From positions 87,422-151,421 of the forward strand of contig CAMWXJ010000002.1 of NCBI GenBank assembly GCA_947178215.1: DNA of 64,000 nucleotides, given 5' to 3'. The number at the start of each line of letters is the position of its first letter. The stretch's first letter is position 1. The stretch comes from an uncultured Porphyromonadaceae bacterium (GTDB taxonomy: Bacteria > Bacteroidota > Bacteroidia > Bacteroidales > Muribaculaceae). Under the pieces are notes generated by a model that saw only the letters and a list, made by a program, of their open reading frames with translations, was not told the DNA's origin and searched no databases. This document shows positions 15,599-27,809 of the stretch, in pieces. Made by a program: the position numbers and the translations under genes.

Positions 15599-17905
15599 TT
15601 AGAGCCTGTCTATTTCGTCTTGACGGGATGTTTTGCCTTTGTATTTCCCTTTTGCCGTATTCAATGTATAGCGGATGCTAAGTGAAATTGAACGAGAGGC
15701 ACCTTTGATGTCAGAAGAATAGTCAACGGTGTTGGTGATTGTATCGAATCTTTGTCTCCATGTATTGAAGATGTCGTTCGCAGAAAGTGTAAATGTCCAA
15801 TTTTTCCATGATTTGTTCAATGTTATCGAAGCCTGCCATGTTCCGCGACTATAAACGACATCCTGATTGCCTGTACCAAGCCTAAATATGTTGAGATAGG
15901 CATAAATCCCTCCCTGTATATCAAAGCGATTATTGAGTGACAGAGTATAAAGAGGCTTGTTGTATTTTCTTTTAGGAGCACCATACTCCAAATCTTGAAC
16001 ATAGAATACGCCTTGTAAGGTGGGATGCCAGAACCCGAAATCGAGTTGCTGGACAGCAACAAGTTGAAATGAATTATAATTTGGTAAGTTTATAGGGCGT
16101 ACAATGTTTATACGGTCAGCATCATCGTTGCTATATACCGATGAGATATTTCGTCTGTTCATTGTAAATGAACTCTGCATGATGAACTTCCGATAATATA
16201 TATTCAATCCTATTTTGTGATTGAGAGTTGATTTCAGTTCCGGATTACCCGTTTCCCAAAGTGTAGGAGTTACATAAATATATGTATTATCAAGAGACTG
16301 ATACCCGGGACGTGATACTGATGCTCGGTAATAGAGGTTCATTCTGATTGACGAATTGAAGGATATACCAATATTAGGAAGCAAGTCTGTATATTTTTTT
16401 GAAAGATCATGTCGAATTGTACTGTTTTGCTGGAAATCAGTGTTTGTAGTCTCTAATCTCAAACCGCCATAGACATTCCATCTTTCACTGGGGATCCAGT
16501 CAAAACCTACAAATCCGGCATAGAGGTTTTGCTTTACATCATCAGTTTCCGGCGTAATAAAACCCTGATTATCCGTGGAGAAACCATAATAATCCTGTTT
16601 GTTGTGGGTATATGAGACATCTGCGCCTGCCTCCAATTCCACTTTGTTGAATTTTCTCAATAAAGCAAGCTTCCCTGACCATAAAGTGCCATTGCTACGA
16701 TTGGAATTAATGACAAAATTTTCAGTGTCATTTTCATCGATGCTCGAATTTGACCCGTTTAATGATTTGACGTAGTCTGCGTCTATCCGTAACCCAATAT
16801 TGGCAGGGAGACTGAAATTTCCGAATGTATTGACGTGGTGCATGGAGTTCTGCCTATTCAGGTCACTTACAGAAGCAATTATTTCTTCGTTATGCCGATA
16901 ATCGGTTGTAGAATGGGCATTACCTGTGTAATTACTTTTTGGAGTACGCCGAAAGGTGTATTTCATACCGACTGAATTTTCCCCAAAGTCATAGTTTAAG
17001 CCGGCATCAGTCATAAGGGATTGACTTCTACTTTTTGCTTTGGCGTAAGTATCAGTCTTATACATCATGTCAGCATCGCTTTCAGTTGAAAAACTTTCTG
17101 AATAATGTCGTCTTTGCTTGAAGCCCGAAAAACCGTATGAGAAGTCTCCAAAAACGGTAAGTCCATTTTGGGTGTGGTAATTAAGTGTCACCTCCCCAGA
17201 TTCTGACCATTCTTCACTGGCTGCTACGTTCCCCGATGCAACAGCATGGAAACCCTCATTAAGTTTCTTTGTGTGAATTAGAATGACGGATGTGACATCC
17301 GTTCCATATTTGGATGACGGATTTGTGATGATTTCCACATTAGATATATCCTCTGCTGAAAGAATGGACAATTCACTTGTTGAACGTACAAGCCTGTTGT
17401 TTATATAGATGACCGGAGAACCGTGACCAAGAACTGAAAGTCCACCACCGGAAGCGTCAATCATCGGTAGCTGCCTTATCGCATCCATCGCATTTCCAAG
17501 TTTGGCAACGGGATTTCCCTCCATTGAAATCTGTAATCCTCTTGAAGTGTTCCTGACATATTTCTTACTTGCTCGGACAACAATCTCACTCAATTCGTTG
17601 GAGTTTTCAAGCCAGATAACAGAATCACAGGGAAGAGCTACATCGACACTTTTGCAACCTACAGATGAGATTGCAAGATACATTCCCTTTTCTATCGGAT
17701 TTACGAAACCGAACCGCCCGCTCTCATCGGTGAGAGTCGTGGCTATTATCACAGAGTCGGGACGCAGGAGTTTTACTGTTGCAAATTCCACCGGAATGGA
17801 ATCCGAAACAGAAATGACACGAGCCGATGTTGAACGCGTCTGCGCTATGGCCGGCATACAAGCGACGAGCGCACATAAAATTAAATTAAATATTTTTTTC
17901 TTCAT
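15599..17905 (-). CDS. TonB-dependent outer-membrane beta-barrel protein (OMP_b-brl_3 type)
   Basis: A 768-residue receptor. The start at 17905 (MKKKIFNLILCALVACMPAIAQ) gives a good signal peptide; 11 codons upstream are open but unlikely. Domains: carboxypeptidase-regulatory-like beta-sandwich (about 25-100, SVGCKSVDVALP), a plug (about 110-220: AMDAIRQLPMI, VLGHGSPVIYINNR, DISNVEIITNPSSKYGTDV), then a barrel of alternating aromatic strands. It lacks the SusC length and has no SusD partner, so it belongs to the 'outer membrane beta-barrel' family PF14905, whose cargo is generally unknown. It lies downstream of the TPR regulator on the same strand, separated by a perfect hairpin, which suggests its own transcript, plausibly controlled by that regulator. 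A+T-rich. Confidence 0.85.
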   Translation of the reverse strand: MKKKIFNLILCALVACMPAIAQTRSTSARVISVSDSIPVEFATVKLLRPDSVIIATTLTDESGRFGFVNPIEKGMYLAISSVGCKSVDVALPCDSVIWLENSNELSEIVVRASKKYVRNTSRGLQISMEGNPVAKLGNAMDAIRQLPMIDASGGGLSVLGHGSPVIYINNRLVRSTSELSILSAEDISNVEIITNPSSKYGTDVTSVILIHTKKLNEGFHAVASGNVAASEEWSESGEVTLNYHTQNGLTVFGDFSYGFSGFKQRRHYSESFSTESDADMMYKTDTYAKAKSRSQSLMTDAGLNYDFGENSVGMKYTFRRTPKSNYTGNAHSTTDYRHNEEIIASVSDLNRQNSMHHVNTFGNFSLPANIGLRIDADYVKSLNGSNSSIDENDTENFVINSNRSNGTLWSGKLALLRKFNKVELEAGADVSYTHNKQDYYGFSTDNQGFITPETDDVKQNLYAGFVGFDWIPSERWNVYGGLRLETTNTDFQQNSTIRHDLSKKYTDLLPNIGISFNSSIRMNLYYRASVSRPGYQSLDNTYIYVTPTLWETGNPELKSTLNHKIGLNIYYRKFIMQSSFTMNRRNISSVYSNDDADRINIVRPINLPNYNSFQLVAVQQLDFGFWHPTLQGVFYVQDLEYGAPKRKYNKPLYTLSLNNRFDIQGGIYAYLNIFRLGTGNQDVVYSRGTWQASITLNKSWKNWTFTLSANDIFNTWRQRFDTITNTVDYSSDIKGASRSISLSIRYTLNTAKGKYKGKTSRQDEIDRL

Positions 17906-17940
17906 ATTCGGATGGTTTTGAGTCTGTGGTTTTGACAATG

Positions 17941-17948
17941 CAAAATTA
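17941..17948 (-). promoter_or_regulatory. -7 box for the TonB-dependent barrel gene
   Basis: TAATTTTG on the minus strand, 36 bases upstream of the start codon. No TTTG at the right distance upstream, so this promoter may need an activator. Confidence 0.4.
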
Positions 17949-17982
17949 GAGACTCAATGCCTAATTCACCGAATATCAGGCA

Positions 17983-18023
17983 GGACAAAAGCGTGACACA
18001 ACTCGGATGTCACGCTTTTGTCC
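17983..18023 (-). terminator. 16-bp perfect inverted repeat after the TPR regulator gene
   Basis: GGACAAAAGCGTGACA (17983-17998) and its exact complement (18008-18023) around a 9-base spacer. It begins 12 bases past the regulator's stop codon, so it works as its terminator; it also ends 35 bases upstream of the barrel gene's -7 box and could be an operator. Confidence 0.6.
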
Positions 18024-18034
18024 CGAAAATCAGC

Positions 18035-19471
18035 TTATCGCTGGAAGAAAAACATGAATATCGACTCCGGTAGCTTTTGCTTGATTCTGCTCTTACGCCG
18101 TCTTAATGCTTCTTCCGACGACCCCATTGCAGCAGAGATTACCTCTTTGCTGCACCCCACAAAATTCATAGTGCAGAAAACGCAGTCATCATTTGTAAGT
18201 CCCGGGAAAGTCTGACGGGTATCTGAACAACACCCCGAGAATCTTCCGACAATGGCATCATACAAAGACTTGATTTCAGCCTTGTTCTCATTACTCATTT
18301 CCCTGATAAGATTCAACTTTCTCAGTGATTCAAATTGAGGCAGACTTTTGAACACCTCAAGCGACAGCTCATATTTCTGCTCTATAAGCCGCGATATGGA
18401 GGCTATAGCTTTTTCAGCGGGTTCTGTCTCCTTGTCATTTTCATCCGACTTGGGCATAAGCCCGGCTATTCGTGCATTAAGAGCCGATATTCTATCATTC
18501 AGTTCAACCTGACGCTTCTTCAGCCGTAAGGTTTTCAATGCGAAAAACAGGATAACAAGAATTACAGCCACTGTCAAAACCAAAGACCATACCAGCAACT
18601 GAAATTTACGATTCTTTTCAGCGATAGAGGCATGATATGATTTCTCAATATCTTCTACACGCTTAGATCCGTCAAGTTGTCTTATAGAGTCGGTGTAGAT
18701 AAATATGCTGTCTTTATAGGCAAGCGCAGTTTTGTAATCACCCTGCTGAACAAGTATATCATATATGGCATTAGTTCTTTGCAAACGACCATAGACATTC
18801 AATGAATCCTGATTTAAAGATTCATAGCCTTGCAAAGCTGCATCATATTTCCCTTCAGCAAGCCATAATCTACATTGAGTTGTGGCTATTTCAGCTTGCA
18901 GTATATTATTGTTATTGCATAGCTCATTGGCATTATCCAGAAACTGTTGGGCCTTGCTAAAATCACCGATAAATATGTATGTCTGCGCCAATTTTTCAAG
19001 AGCGGATGATTGCTGTGAAGCAAAACCAGCCTTCTCTGCAAATGCTGCTGCTTGCGAGAAATTAGAAATCGCCTCCTCCTTGGTCGTAGCACATAGACCG
19101 AGATTATGCAGATTTATTATAATCAATGATGTATCGTTTAGCTCCGTGGCGTAGTTCAAGGCTTGTTGGAGATTGTTCTTTGCCTTATCTCGGATATTCT
19201 GTTGATAGAATATTAAGCCATAGAGCCGCGTCAACGATTCCCGGTTCTTTAAGGAAGCGTTATCTGTAAGCAACTCCTCCGACTCTAATGCCTTTATTTG
19301 CGCTTCATCGTATCTTCCTTCATAGGCCAAAGTGAACGCCTCTTTGAGAATAACAGCAGAGTCCTGATTATGCGAACAAGAAGATGATAAAGACACAAAA
19401 AGTAGTGCTGACAAAAAAATCAGCACAAAGGCTACAATATCTATTTTACGGTATATCCTACGTACATACAT
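18035..19471 (-). CDS. transmembrane TPR regulator with C-terminal HTH-like domain
   Basis: A 478-residue protein from the ATG at 19471; the frame is open 51 codons further, but that stretch has no export signal. The N-terminus is a signal or lipoprotein anchor ending SLSSSC (Cys32). TPR-like helices fill about 45-270 and should be periplasmic. A single membrane helix lies near 291-312 (LLVWSLVLTVAVILVILFF), then a coiled coil (LRLKKRQVELNDRISALNAR) and a cytosolic C-terminus (about 420-475, GLTNDDCVFCTMNFVGCSKE then ALRRRKSRIKQKL) resembling a LuxR/sigma-4 helix-turn-helix. This plan is common in Bacteroidales and fits direct signalling from periplasm to DNA without a kinase. The barrel gene downstream is the likely target; ligand unknown. 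Confidence 0.8.
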   Translation of the reverse strand: MYVRRIYRKIDIVAFVLIFLSALLFVSLSSSCSHNQDSAVILKEAFTLAYEGRYDEAQIKALESEELLTDNASLKNRESLTRLYGLIFYQQNIRDKAKNNLQQALNYATELNDTSLIIINLHNLGLCATTKEEAISNFSQAAAFAEKAGFASQQSSALEKLAQTYIFIGDFSKAQQFLDNANELCNNNNILQAEIATTQCRLWLAEGKYDAALQGYESLNQDSLNVYGRLQRTNAIYDILVQQGDYKTALAYKDSIFIYTDSIRQLDGSKRVEDIEKSYHASIAEKNRKFQLLVWSLVLTVAVILVILFFALKTLRLKKRQVELNDRISALNARIAGLMPKSDENDKETEPAEKAIASISRLIEQKYELSLEVFKSLPQFESLRKLNLIREMSNENKAEIKSLYDAIVGRFSGCCSDTRQTFPGLTNDDCVFCTMNFVGCSKEVISAAMGSSEEALRRRKSRIKQKLPESIFMFFFQR

Positions 19472-19657
19472 AACTCGTGGGTTGAACCAAATTCTTAAAC
19501 AATAAATAAAACTGCGCAAAACACAGATTGGCTGCAAATTAGCAACAGCGACACCGTTGACTGACATTAATCTGATTATGCGCAACTTCATAGCAAATTT
19601 CGTCAGAATCCTCGGAATCTGCAAGTATTTTACAGGAAACCACGTAAATAAATGATC

Positions 19658-19688
19658 AAGGGGCCGGCAGCATGGCTGTCGGCCCCTT
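19658..19688 (-). terminator. hairpin terminator after lacZ
   Basis: AAGGGGCCGGCAG / CTGTCGGCCCCTT, 13 bp with one mismatch and the loop CATGG, about 70 bases beyond the lacZ stop. Confidence 0.6.
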
Positions 19689-19760
19689 GACTGTTATGGG
19701 TCGGCGACTCGCTTTTAGGCGACTCTAACGCATCGGCCGCATTGCCGCGCGGCCTAAGGG

Positions 19761-23084
<3,324 letters not shown>

Positions 23085-23143
23085 TCAGACGCGCCAAAAA
23101 ACATCTCCGTCGCGCCTCAACGTTGCCTGTATCGCCCTCCCGG

Positions 23144-24103
23144 TCAAAACGGCTTGCGATATTTGCCTGCGTCGCACGTCTCTTCGAGTATCGAGAGATA
23201 CGACGCATAGCGGCTCTGTGCTATGCGTGCGTCGTCGACCGCCTCTCTCACGGCGCAACCCGGCTCGTGTGTGTGCGAGCAGTCGCCATAGCGGCAGTTC
23301 TTGCTCTCGGCAAATATCTCGGGGAAGAAGTGGCCCACCTCGGCCGGCTCGAAATCAATGGTGCCGAAGCCCTTCACGCCCGGGGTGTCGATTATGGCGC
23401 CCCCGCCGGGGAGAGCAAACATCTCGGAAAAGGTGGTGGTGTGCATGCCGGTGTGATGTATGGCCGACACAGCGCCCGTACGCAGGTCAAGCCCGGGGAT
23501 GAGCCGATTGATGAGCGTGGTCTTGCCTACGCCCGAGTTGCCGCTGAGCAGCGTGGTCTTGCCGGCGAGCACAGCACGGAGGTCGTCGAGCCCGAGTCCG
23601 GTCTCAGCCGAGCAGACAATCACGGGATAGCCTATTGAGCGGTAGAGATAGGCCACGGCATCAAGCAGCTCGCCGCCGTCGGGCTCGGCGAGAATCAGAT
23701 CGGCCTTATTGATGACGAGAGTGGCGGGAATACGGTAAGCCTCGGCGGTGGCAAGGAAGCGGTCGATAAATGTGGTCGATGTGGCCGGTTCGGCGAGAGA
23801 TGCTATGAGGCACACGCCGTCGAGATTCGAGGCTATGATGTGCGACTCTTTGGAGAGATTGCTCGCGCGGCGTATCATGTAGTTGCGTCGCGGACTGATG
23901 GCGGTAATGAAGGCGGTGCCGTCGGGGCCGGGAGGCGACAGAGTCACATGGTCGCCCACAGCCACGGGGTTGGTGGTGCGAATGCCCTTGATGCGGAAAT
24001 TGCCCTTGATGCGGGCCGCCACAGCCTGCGACACCTCGGCGGCCGAAGGGGCCACGAGATAAGCGCTGCCGGTGTTTTTGATTACGATGCCTTCTGTCAA
24101 CAT
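23144..24103 (-). CDS. rsgA: ribosome small-subunit-dependent GTPase A
   Basis: A 319-residue circularly permuted GTPase that helps late maturation of the 30S subunit. Start at the ATG 24103 (MLTEGIVIKNTGSAYLV); a TTG 14 codons upstream is open but less likely. An OB fold comes first (about 1-75). Then come the permuted G motifs in family order: G4 NKADL, G1 SGNSGVGKTTLINRL, G3 DTPGVKGFG. A C-terminal zinc finger follows (CRYGDCSHTHEPGCAV, Cys-x4-Cys-x-His-x5-Cys). All key residues are present. It lies between lacZ and a small winged-helix gene on the same strand. Confidence 0.96.
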   Translation of the reverse strand: MLTEGIVIKNTGSAYLVAPSAAEVSQAVAARIKGNFRIKGIRTTNPVAVGDHVTLSPPGPDGTAFITAISPRRNYMIRRASNLSKESHIIASNLDGVCLIASLAEPATSTTFIDRFLATAEAYRIPATLVINKADLILAEPDGGELLDAVAYLYRSIGYPVIVCSAETGLGLDDLRAVLAGKTTLLSGNSGVGKTTLINRLIPGLDLRTGAVSAIHHTGMHTTTFSEMFALPGGGAIIDTPGVKGFGTIDFEPAEVGHFFPEIFAESKNCRYGDCSHTHEPGCAVREAVDDARIAQSRYASYLSILEETCDAGKYRKPF

Positions 24104-24147
24104 ACGCTGCGCGTGGAGATGAGATATTAAATAGGGTGGGAGCAAAC

Positions 24148-24191
24148 GCGCGGCCCGCGAGAGCCTTGAAAGGCGGTGTCGCAGGCCGCGC
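24148..24191 (-). terminator. weak hairpin after the winged-helix gene
   Basis: GCGCGGCC and GGCCGCGC, 8-bp arms around a 28-base loop, between the DUF2582 stop and rsgA. The long loop makes it a weak candidate. Confidence 0.3.
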
Positions 24192-24226
24192 CTGTATGGT
24201 GGTGGTGATGATGACGTGGAGGTGAC

Positions 24227-24439
24227 TTACTGCTGTACGAGAGATATCAGCATCTCCTTGTCGTCGCCGCTCTCTTCAAAGGCGATTTTGCCTTCGCGGG
24301 CGAGCCAGCCGAGGCCATAAGCCAGTTCCTTCTCTTTCAGTTTGGTGATTTTCTTAAGCTGTTTGGTACCGAGGACGTCAGCTTCGTTGAGGGCGTTCCA
24401 AATCTGGCCGGCCCAGCAACCGATGATTTCTGCGTTCAT
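24227..24439 (-). CDS. winged helix-turn-helix protein, DUF2582 family
   Basis: A 70-residue cytosolic protein, whole-length match to the small DUF2582/winged-helix proteins of Bacteroidales: MNAEIIGCWAGQIWNALNEA, then LGTKQLKKITKLKEKELAYG (recognition helix region) and ALAREGKI-like GWLAREGKIAFEE forming the wing. The fold suggests nucleic-acid binding, but the family has no assigned role that I know. Own promoter box 79 bases upstream; tail is acidic (ESGDDKEM). Confidence 0.88.
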   Translation of the reverse strand: MNAEIIGCWAGQIWNALNEADVLGTKQLKKITKLKEKELAYGLGWLAREGKIAFEESGDDKEMLISLVQQ

Positions 24440-24517
24440 TGTTGTGTTAGAATAGTTTTAAGTTAGACAATGATTTTGTTACCTGAATTTCGGCGGCCCC
24501 TCGTCGGGCCTGAGTCG

Positions 24518-24525
24518 CAAAATTA
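24518..24525 (-). promoter_or_regulatory. -7 box of the DUF2582 gene
   Basis: TAATTTTG on the minus strand, preceded by an A/T-rich stretch but no clear TTTG. Predicted leader about 70 bases, with a GC-rich hairpin (GGCC repeats near 24494-24510). Confidence 0.4.
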
Positions 24526-24673
24526 TAAAAAATAACTGACATATCACTCATTGCCGTACCGTTATCGATCGAAAAACCGCGGGGTTCGCCGTTCCACGGC
24601 ACTCTATGGTGGTGATGCGGTTATCGTTGCTACAATTATGAAACAATCGGTGAACCAAAAAGTTTCACGCACC

Positions 24674-26161
24674 CTACCCCGGCTTTCCCGGCTGCTCCTC
24701 GCGCGCTTTGGCGGCGAGCGTCGGGGCGTGAGGCACGCGCCCGGCCACAAATTCGGGTATGTTGAACGACATCAGCAGGTCGTCATAATGGTCGGGCGAA
24801 GCCTGCGGCAGCACAAACGGCGGCGCGAAGCGGCCCGTGGCGCTGTCGAAGCGCGCAATGTAGGGGCGTGCAAACAGGCCGTCGATGCGCTTGGAGCTGA
24901 ACACCATCCACCGGCCATCGCTCGACCAGGAGTGGTAGCTGTCGACTGCGCCGGGAGCGTTGATTTCGTCGGCCCGGCGCACGGTCAGGCTGTCGGAGGC
25001 GAGGTCGATGAGGCATAGGTCGGCCGCGGTGTGCCATATCATGAAGTTGCCGTAGTCGGAGCGGGTGAAGAGCAGCCACCGGCCGTCGGGGCTTATTCGC
25101 GGCACGGTCACGCTCTTGCCCTCTTTCGATGCCTCGTAGACCGGCTCCGGCGCTCCGGTGAAGCGGCCCGTGGCGGGGTCAAACGGACGGCGCACAAGGT
25201 CGTAGCGGGCGCTGTCGATGCCGGCGGGGGTGTAGAGCGGCTGCGCGCGGCAGTAATAGAGCATCCGGCCGTCGGGACTCCATGTCGGAAACGTCTCCAC
25301 ATACTCCGGTCCGGCCATAAGACTGTCGGTAAAGCCCGTGCGGCTGTCGGTGTCATACACCATGATGTCACCGGCCATGTTCACTACCTCTATGGCCTTG
25401 CGCCCAGAGGTGTGGAAAAACTGCTTTATGTCGTCGGCGGCATAGGCTATATAGCGGCCGGAGGGGTGCCACGCCGGATATGCCGCGCCATGGGGCGTGC
25501 CCGAAGCGGTGGGGGTGAGCTTGGCCGGCTCCTTGTCGGGTTGCAGAATTATGGTGCCTCCGTTGGTGCCGCGCACATGCAGCATCATGGTTTCCGGCCG
25601 CGCCGAGGCGAAGCTGTGGCAGTTCATGCACTGCTTGTCTACCGGATCGTTCTCAAGCAGCGCCTCCTGCTCGTAATTGGCGGGGCAGCGCTGATATATG
25701 CCCATGCGGTTCCAAAGCTCGTAACCGGGATAGATGAGACGGTACACGAGCCAGTCGTTGAGGGCGGCGGTGTCGACATCAAACGTCATCTCGGGGTAGC
25801 CCACCCAGTCGCCCGACGGGCCGCGCGTGGCCATGGCCACAGCGATGCCGCGTCCTGCGGCACGGTCGAGCAGGTCGGCCCACTCCCCCTCCGGTATCTT
25901 TATCGCTCCGTCGGTGGAGTTGACTATTATCTGCGGCTCCTCGCCGGTGATACCGATTGCGGCCTGGTAGCGGTCGGCGTCGAGGTCGATGCGGAATCTC
26001 AGCGGTGCGATGTTGCGCGGGAGCGTTGGAGTGCCGGAATAGTCGGGCATCATAGGGGGCAGGGCGCCGGCGATCGAGTCGGGCGTCACCGCACCGGGGC
26101 CCGAGCAGGCTCCGAGCAGAGCGGCGGCGGCCGCGAGCAGAGCTGTTATGTAGCGGTTCAT
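24674..26161 (-). CDS. PD40/TolB-like propeller lipoprotein with a CxxCH motif
   Basis: A 495-residue lipoprotein: signal MNRYITALLAAAAALLGAC with lipid Cys19. After an N-terminal domain (about 45-165) comes CMNCH (Cys178, Cys181, His182), the c-type heme attachment motif, followed by a TolB/PD40 propeller with repeated blades of the form PAWHPSGRYIAYAADD, PTWSPDGRMLYYCRA, PRISPDGRWLLFTRSD and HSWSSDGRWMVFSSKR. Homologues in Bacteroidales are often labelled cytochrome c biogenesis or PD40 proteins; the function is not settled. It follows the DUF6057 membrane protein by 26 bases, so the two probably form one unit. Whether heme is bound depends on the host having a c-type maturation system, which is not visible here. 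Confidence 0.85.
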   Translation of the reverse strand: MNRYITALLAAAAALLGACSGPGAVTPDSIAGALPPMMPDYSGTPTLPRNIAPLRFRIDLDADRYQAAIGITGEEPQIIVNSTDGAIKIPEGEWADLLDRAAGRGIAVAMATRGPSGDWVGYPEMTFDVDTAALNDWLVYRLIYPGYELWNRMGIYQRCPANYEQEALLENDPVDKQCMNCHSFASARPETMMLHVRGTNGGTIILQPDKEPAKLTPTASGTPHGAAYPAWHPSGRYIAYAADDIKQFFHTSGRKAIEVVNMAGDIMVYDTDSRTGFTDSLMAGPEYVETFPTWSPDGRMLYYCRAQPLYTPAGIDSARYDLVRRPFDPATGRFTGAPEPVYEASKEGKSVTVPRISPDGRWLLFTRSDYGNFMIWHTAADLCLIDLASDSLTVRRADEINAPGAVDSYHSWSSDGRWMVFSSKRIDGLFARPYIARFDSATGRFAPPFVLPQASPDHYDDLLMSFNIPEFVAGRVPHAPTLAAKAREEQPGKPG

Positions 26162-26187
26162 GATTATAACGTGTGGGGGGGTGAGTG

Positions 26188-27642
26188 TCAGCGTGCCTTG
26201 CGCCCGTGGGGGCTCACATAGGTCACATAGTACCAGTAAGAATTTAAAAATTCGCTCCGGAGAGCTATGTCGTTGCCTGTCTCCGATAGCTTGACAAATC
26301 GGTGAAAGCGGGCGCGGGTATCATTGCTCACGCGCGGGTCGGGGTCGCGCTTTATATCGTCGCGGAGTTCGTTGAGCAGCAGCGCCTCCTGATACAGCCT
26401 CGGCAGCGGACCGGCAGGAGCGTAGGCCGGCAGCAGTTCCGCGAATCGGCTCACGTTGTTGCCGAGCAGCAGTCCGCAGAGCAGATATTGCTGCGCTATG
26501 GTATTGGTGGAGTCTACGGCACACACACATTCGAGGTCGTGGACTATATTGGTCACATTTGACCACTCGGCGGGTGCCGGGTCATAGTCGCGCAGCGAGT
26601 AGCGCAGACCTGTGGCGGCGGGGTCGTTGACCTCGCGCGCGAGCATCCGTGCTTCCTCCTCGTGAAACGGCACGCGCTCGAGCAGGCGTATATAGCGTCG
26701 TGCGGCGTCGGGGCGCCCCATGGCTATGTTGTAGCGGGCGAGCGACGTCAGGTGACGCGGAGTGGGTCCCCACACCACCAGCGCCTCGTTTTCCCAATGC
26801 AGCGCCTCGTTGATGTGGCCCGTAGCCTCGTAAGGCAATGCCCCGTACTCGCAGCCGAGCGAGTTGGTATTCCACGGAAAGGCGAGGCCGCCGAGGCCGA
26901 AGTGCATAGGATAGTCGAGCAGCCCGTCGGCAAGCCGTCCGCGGTGTGCGAGTACATAGTTGCGGAAGAGGCTCATGAGCCTGTTGGAGTGACCCGAGCC
27001 AAGATAGCGGTCGGTGCGTTCAATCACCTCATTGTAGTTGCCTTCGCGTAGCGCCTTTTCGGTGAGCACCATGGCGCGCTCGCTAAGGTCGATAGAACTG
27101 AATATGCGGTAGTAGCCCACGCCGCTCCATATCAGGGCCGCCACGAGCCATATCAGGCCGTCGTGCCCGCGAAGAAAGCGTATCGGCTTCACAGGGCCGC
27201 GGTGTAAAAACGCGTTGACCGCCATTACAGCAAGCAGCACAACGGCGAGGCACAACGGCACGAGCCACGCCGCCGTGGGGCTGCTCTGGGTGCGTGTCAC
27301 TGAGGCGGTGAACGTGGCTATCGACGCCGCGACGGAGAGCGCGGCGATGTCGGGGCGGCGCGAGATACGGCGAATTATGCCGTCGGTCAGATAATAGACC
27401 GACGCACACAGGAGCGCCACGATAGTGACGCCGACTGATGGACGCGCGAGCATGGCCGTGAGCCAGTTGTCGATGTATGCCGTGAGGCCGTTGAGATGCA
27501 CACACTCGTCAAAGTAGGCTTTGCCGTAGCGGAAAGTCGAATGCCCGGCGTAGAAATATATTACATACGACAGCCACTGTGTGCAGCACAGATAGTAAGC
27601 CACAGCAAGGAGGAGGCCGTAAAAGTATCTTATCAGACGCAT
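26188..27642 (-). CDS. DUF6057 family membrane protein with TPR-like C-terminus
   Basis: A 484-residue inner-membrane protein starting at MRLIRYFYG (27642). About six hydrophobic helices fill the first 200 residues (YGLLLAVAYYLCCTQWLSYV, VGVTIVALLCASVYYLTDGI, AALSVAASIATFTASV, AWLVPLCLAVVLLAVMAV, GLIWLVAALIWSGVGYY). The rest is helical and TPR-like (ALREGNYNEVIERTDRYLG, EALHWENEALVVWGPTPRHL, ALLLNELRDD). This is the plan of DUF6057, a family known mainly from Bacteroidales and regularly paired with a PD40 lipoprotein as here. Role unknown; the pair may be an envelope assembly or sensing unit. Confidence 0.82.
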   Translation of the reverse strand: MRLIRYFYGLLLAVAYYLCCTQWLSYVIYFYAGHSTFRYGKAYFDECVHLNGLTAYIDNWLTAMLARPSVGVTIVALLCASVYYLTDGIIRRISRRPDIAALSVAASIATFTASVTRTQSSPTAAWLVPLCLAVVLLAVMAVNAFLHRGPVKPIRFLRGHDGLIWLVAALIWSGVGYYRIFSSIDLSERAMVLTEKALREGNYNEVIERTDRYLGSGHSNRLMSLFRNYVLAHRGRLADGLLDYPMHFGLGGLAFPWNTNSLGCEYGALPYEATGHINEALHWENEALVVWGPTPRHLTSLARYNIAMGRPDAARRYIRLLERVPFHEEEARMLAREVNDPAATGLRYSLRDYDPAPAEWSNVTNIVHDLECVCAVDSTNTIAQQYLLCGLLLGNNVSRFAELLPAYAPAGPLPRLYQEALLLNELRDDIKRDPDPRVSNDTRARFHRFVKLSETGNDIALRSEFLNSYWYYVTYVSPHGRKAR

Positions 27643-27687
27643 AGAGTGATGGATAGAATCAGCAGCGCGAGCAGGCGCCGCCAAGTG

Positions 27688-27695
27688 CAAATTTA
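27688..27695 (-). promoter_or_regulatory. -7 box of the DUF6057/PD40 operon
   Basis: TAAATTTG on the minus strand, 45 bases upstream of the DUF6057 start; TTCG stands where the -33 TTTG is expected. Confidence 0.4.
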
Positions 27696-27734
27696 AGACT
27701 TTTTTTCGTCACCGCGAAGAAAAGCGACTGAAAA

Positions 27735-27749
27735 GCAAAGCCCGGAGGC
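27735..27749. repeat. 15-base word, left copy
   Basis: GCAAAGCCCGGAGGC, repeated exactly at 29147-29161. The two copies bracket the transposase and the 320-bp repeats, so they may mark the edges of the element, or be two uses of a common hairpin arm. Confidence 0.4.
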
Positions 27750-27809
27750 GCGGAGGACGCGTGCGGGGGAGCGGGATATTGGGCGACCTTCACGGCGCGC
27801 AAAGCACCT

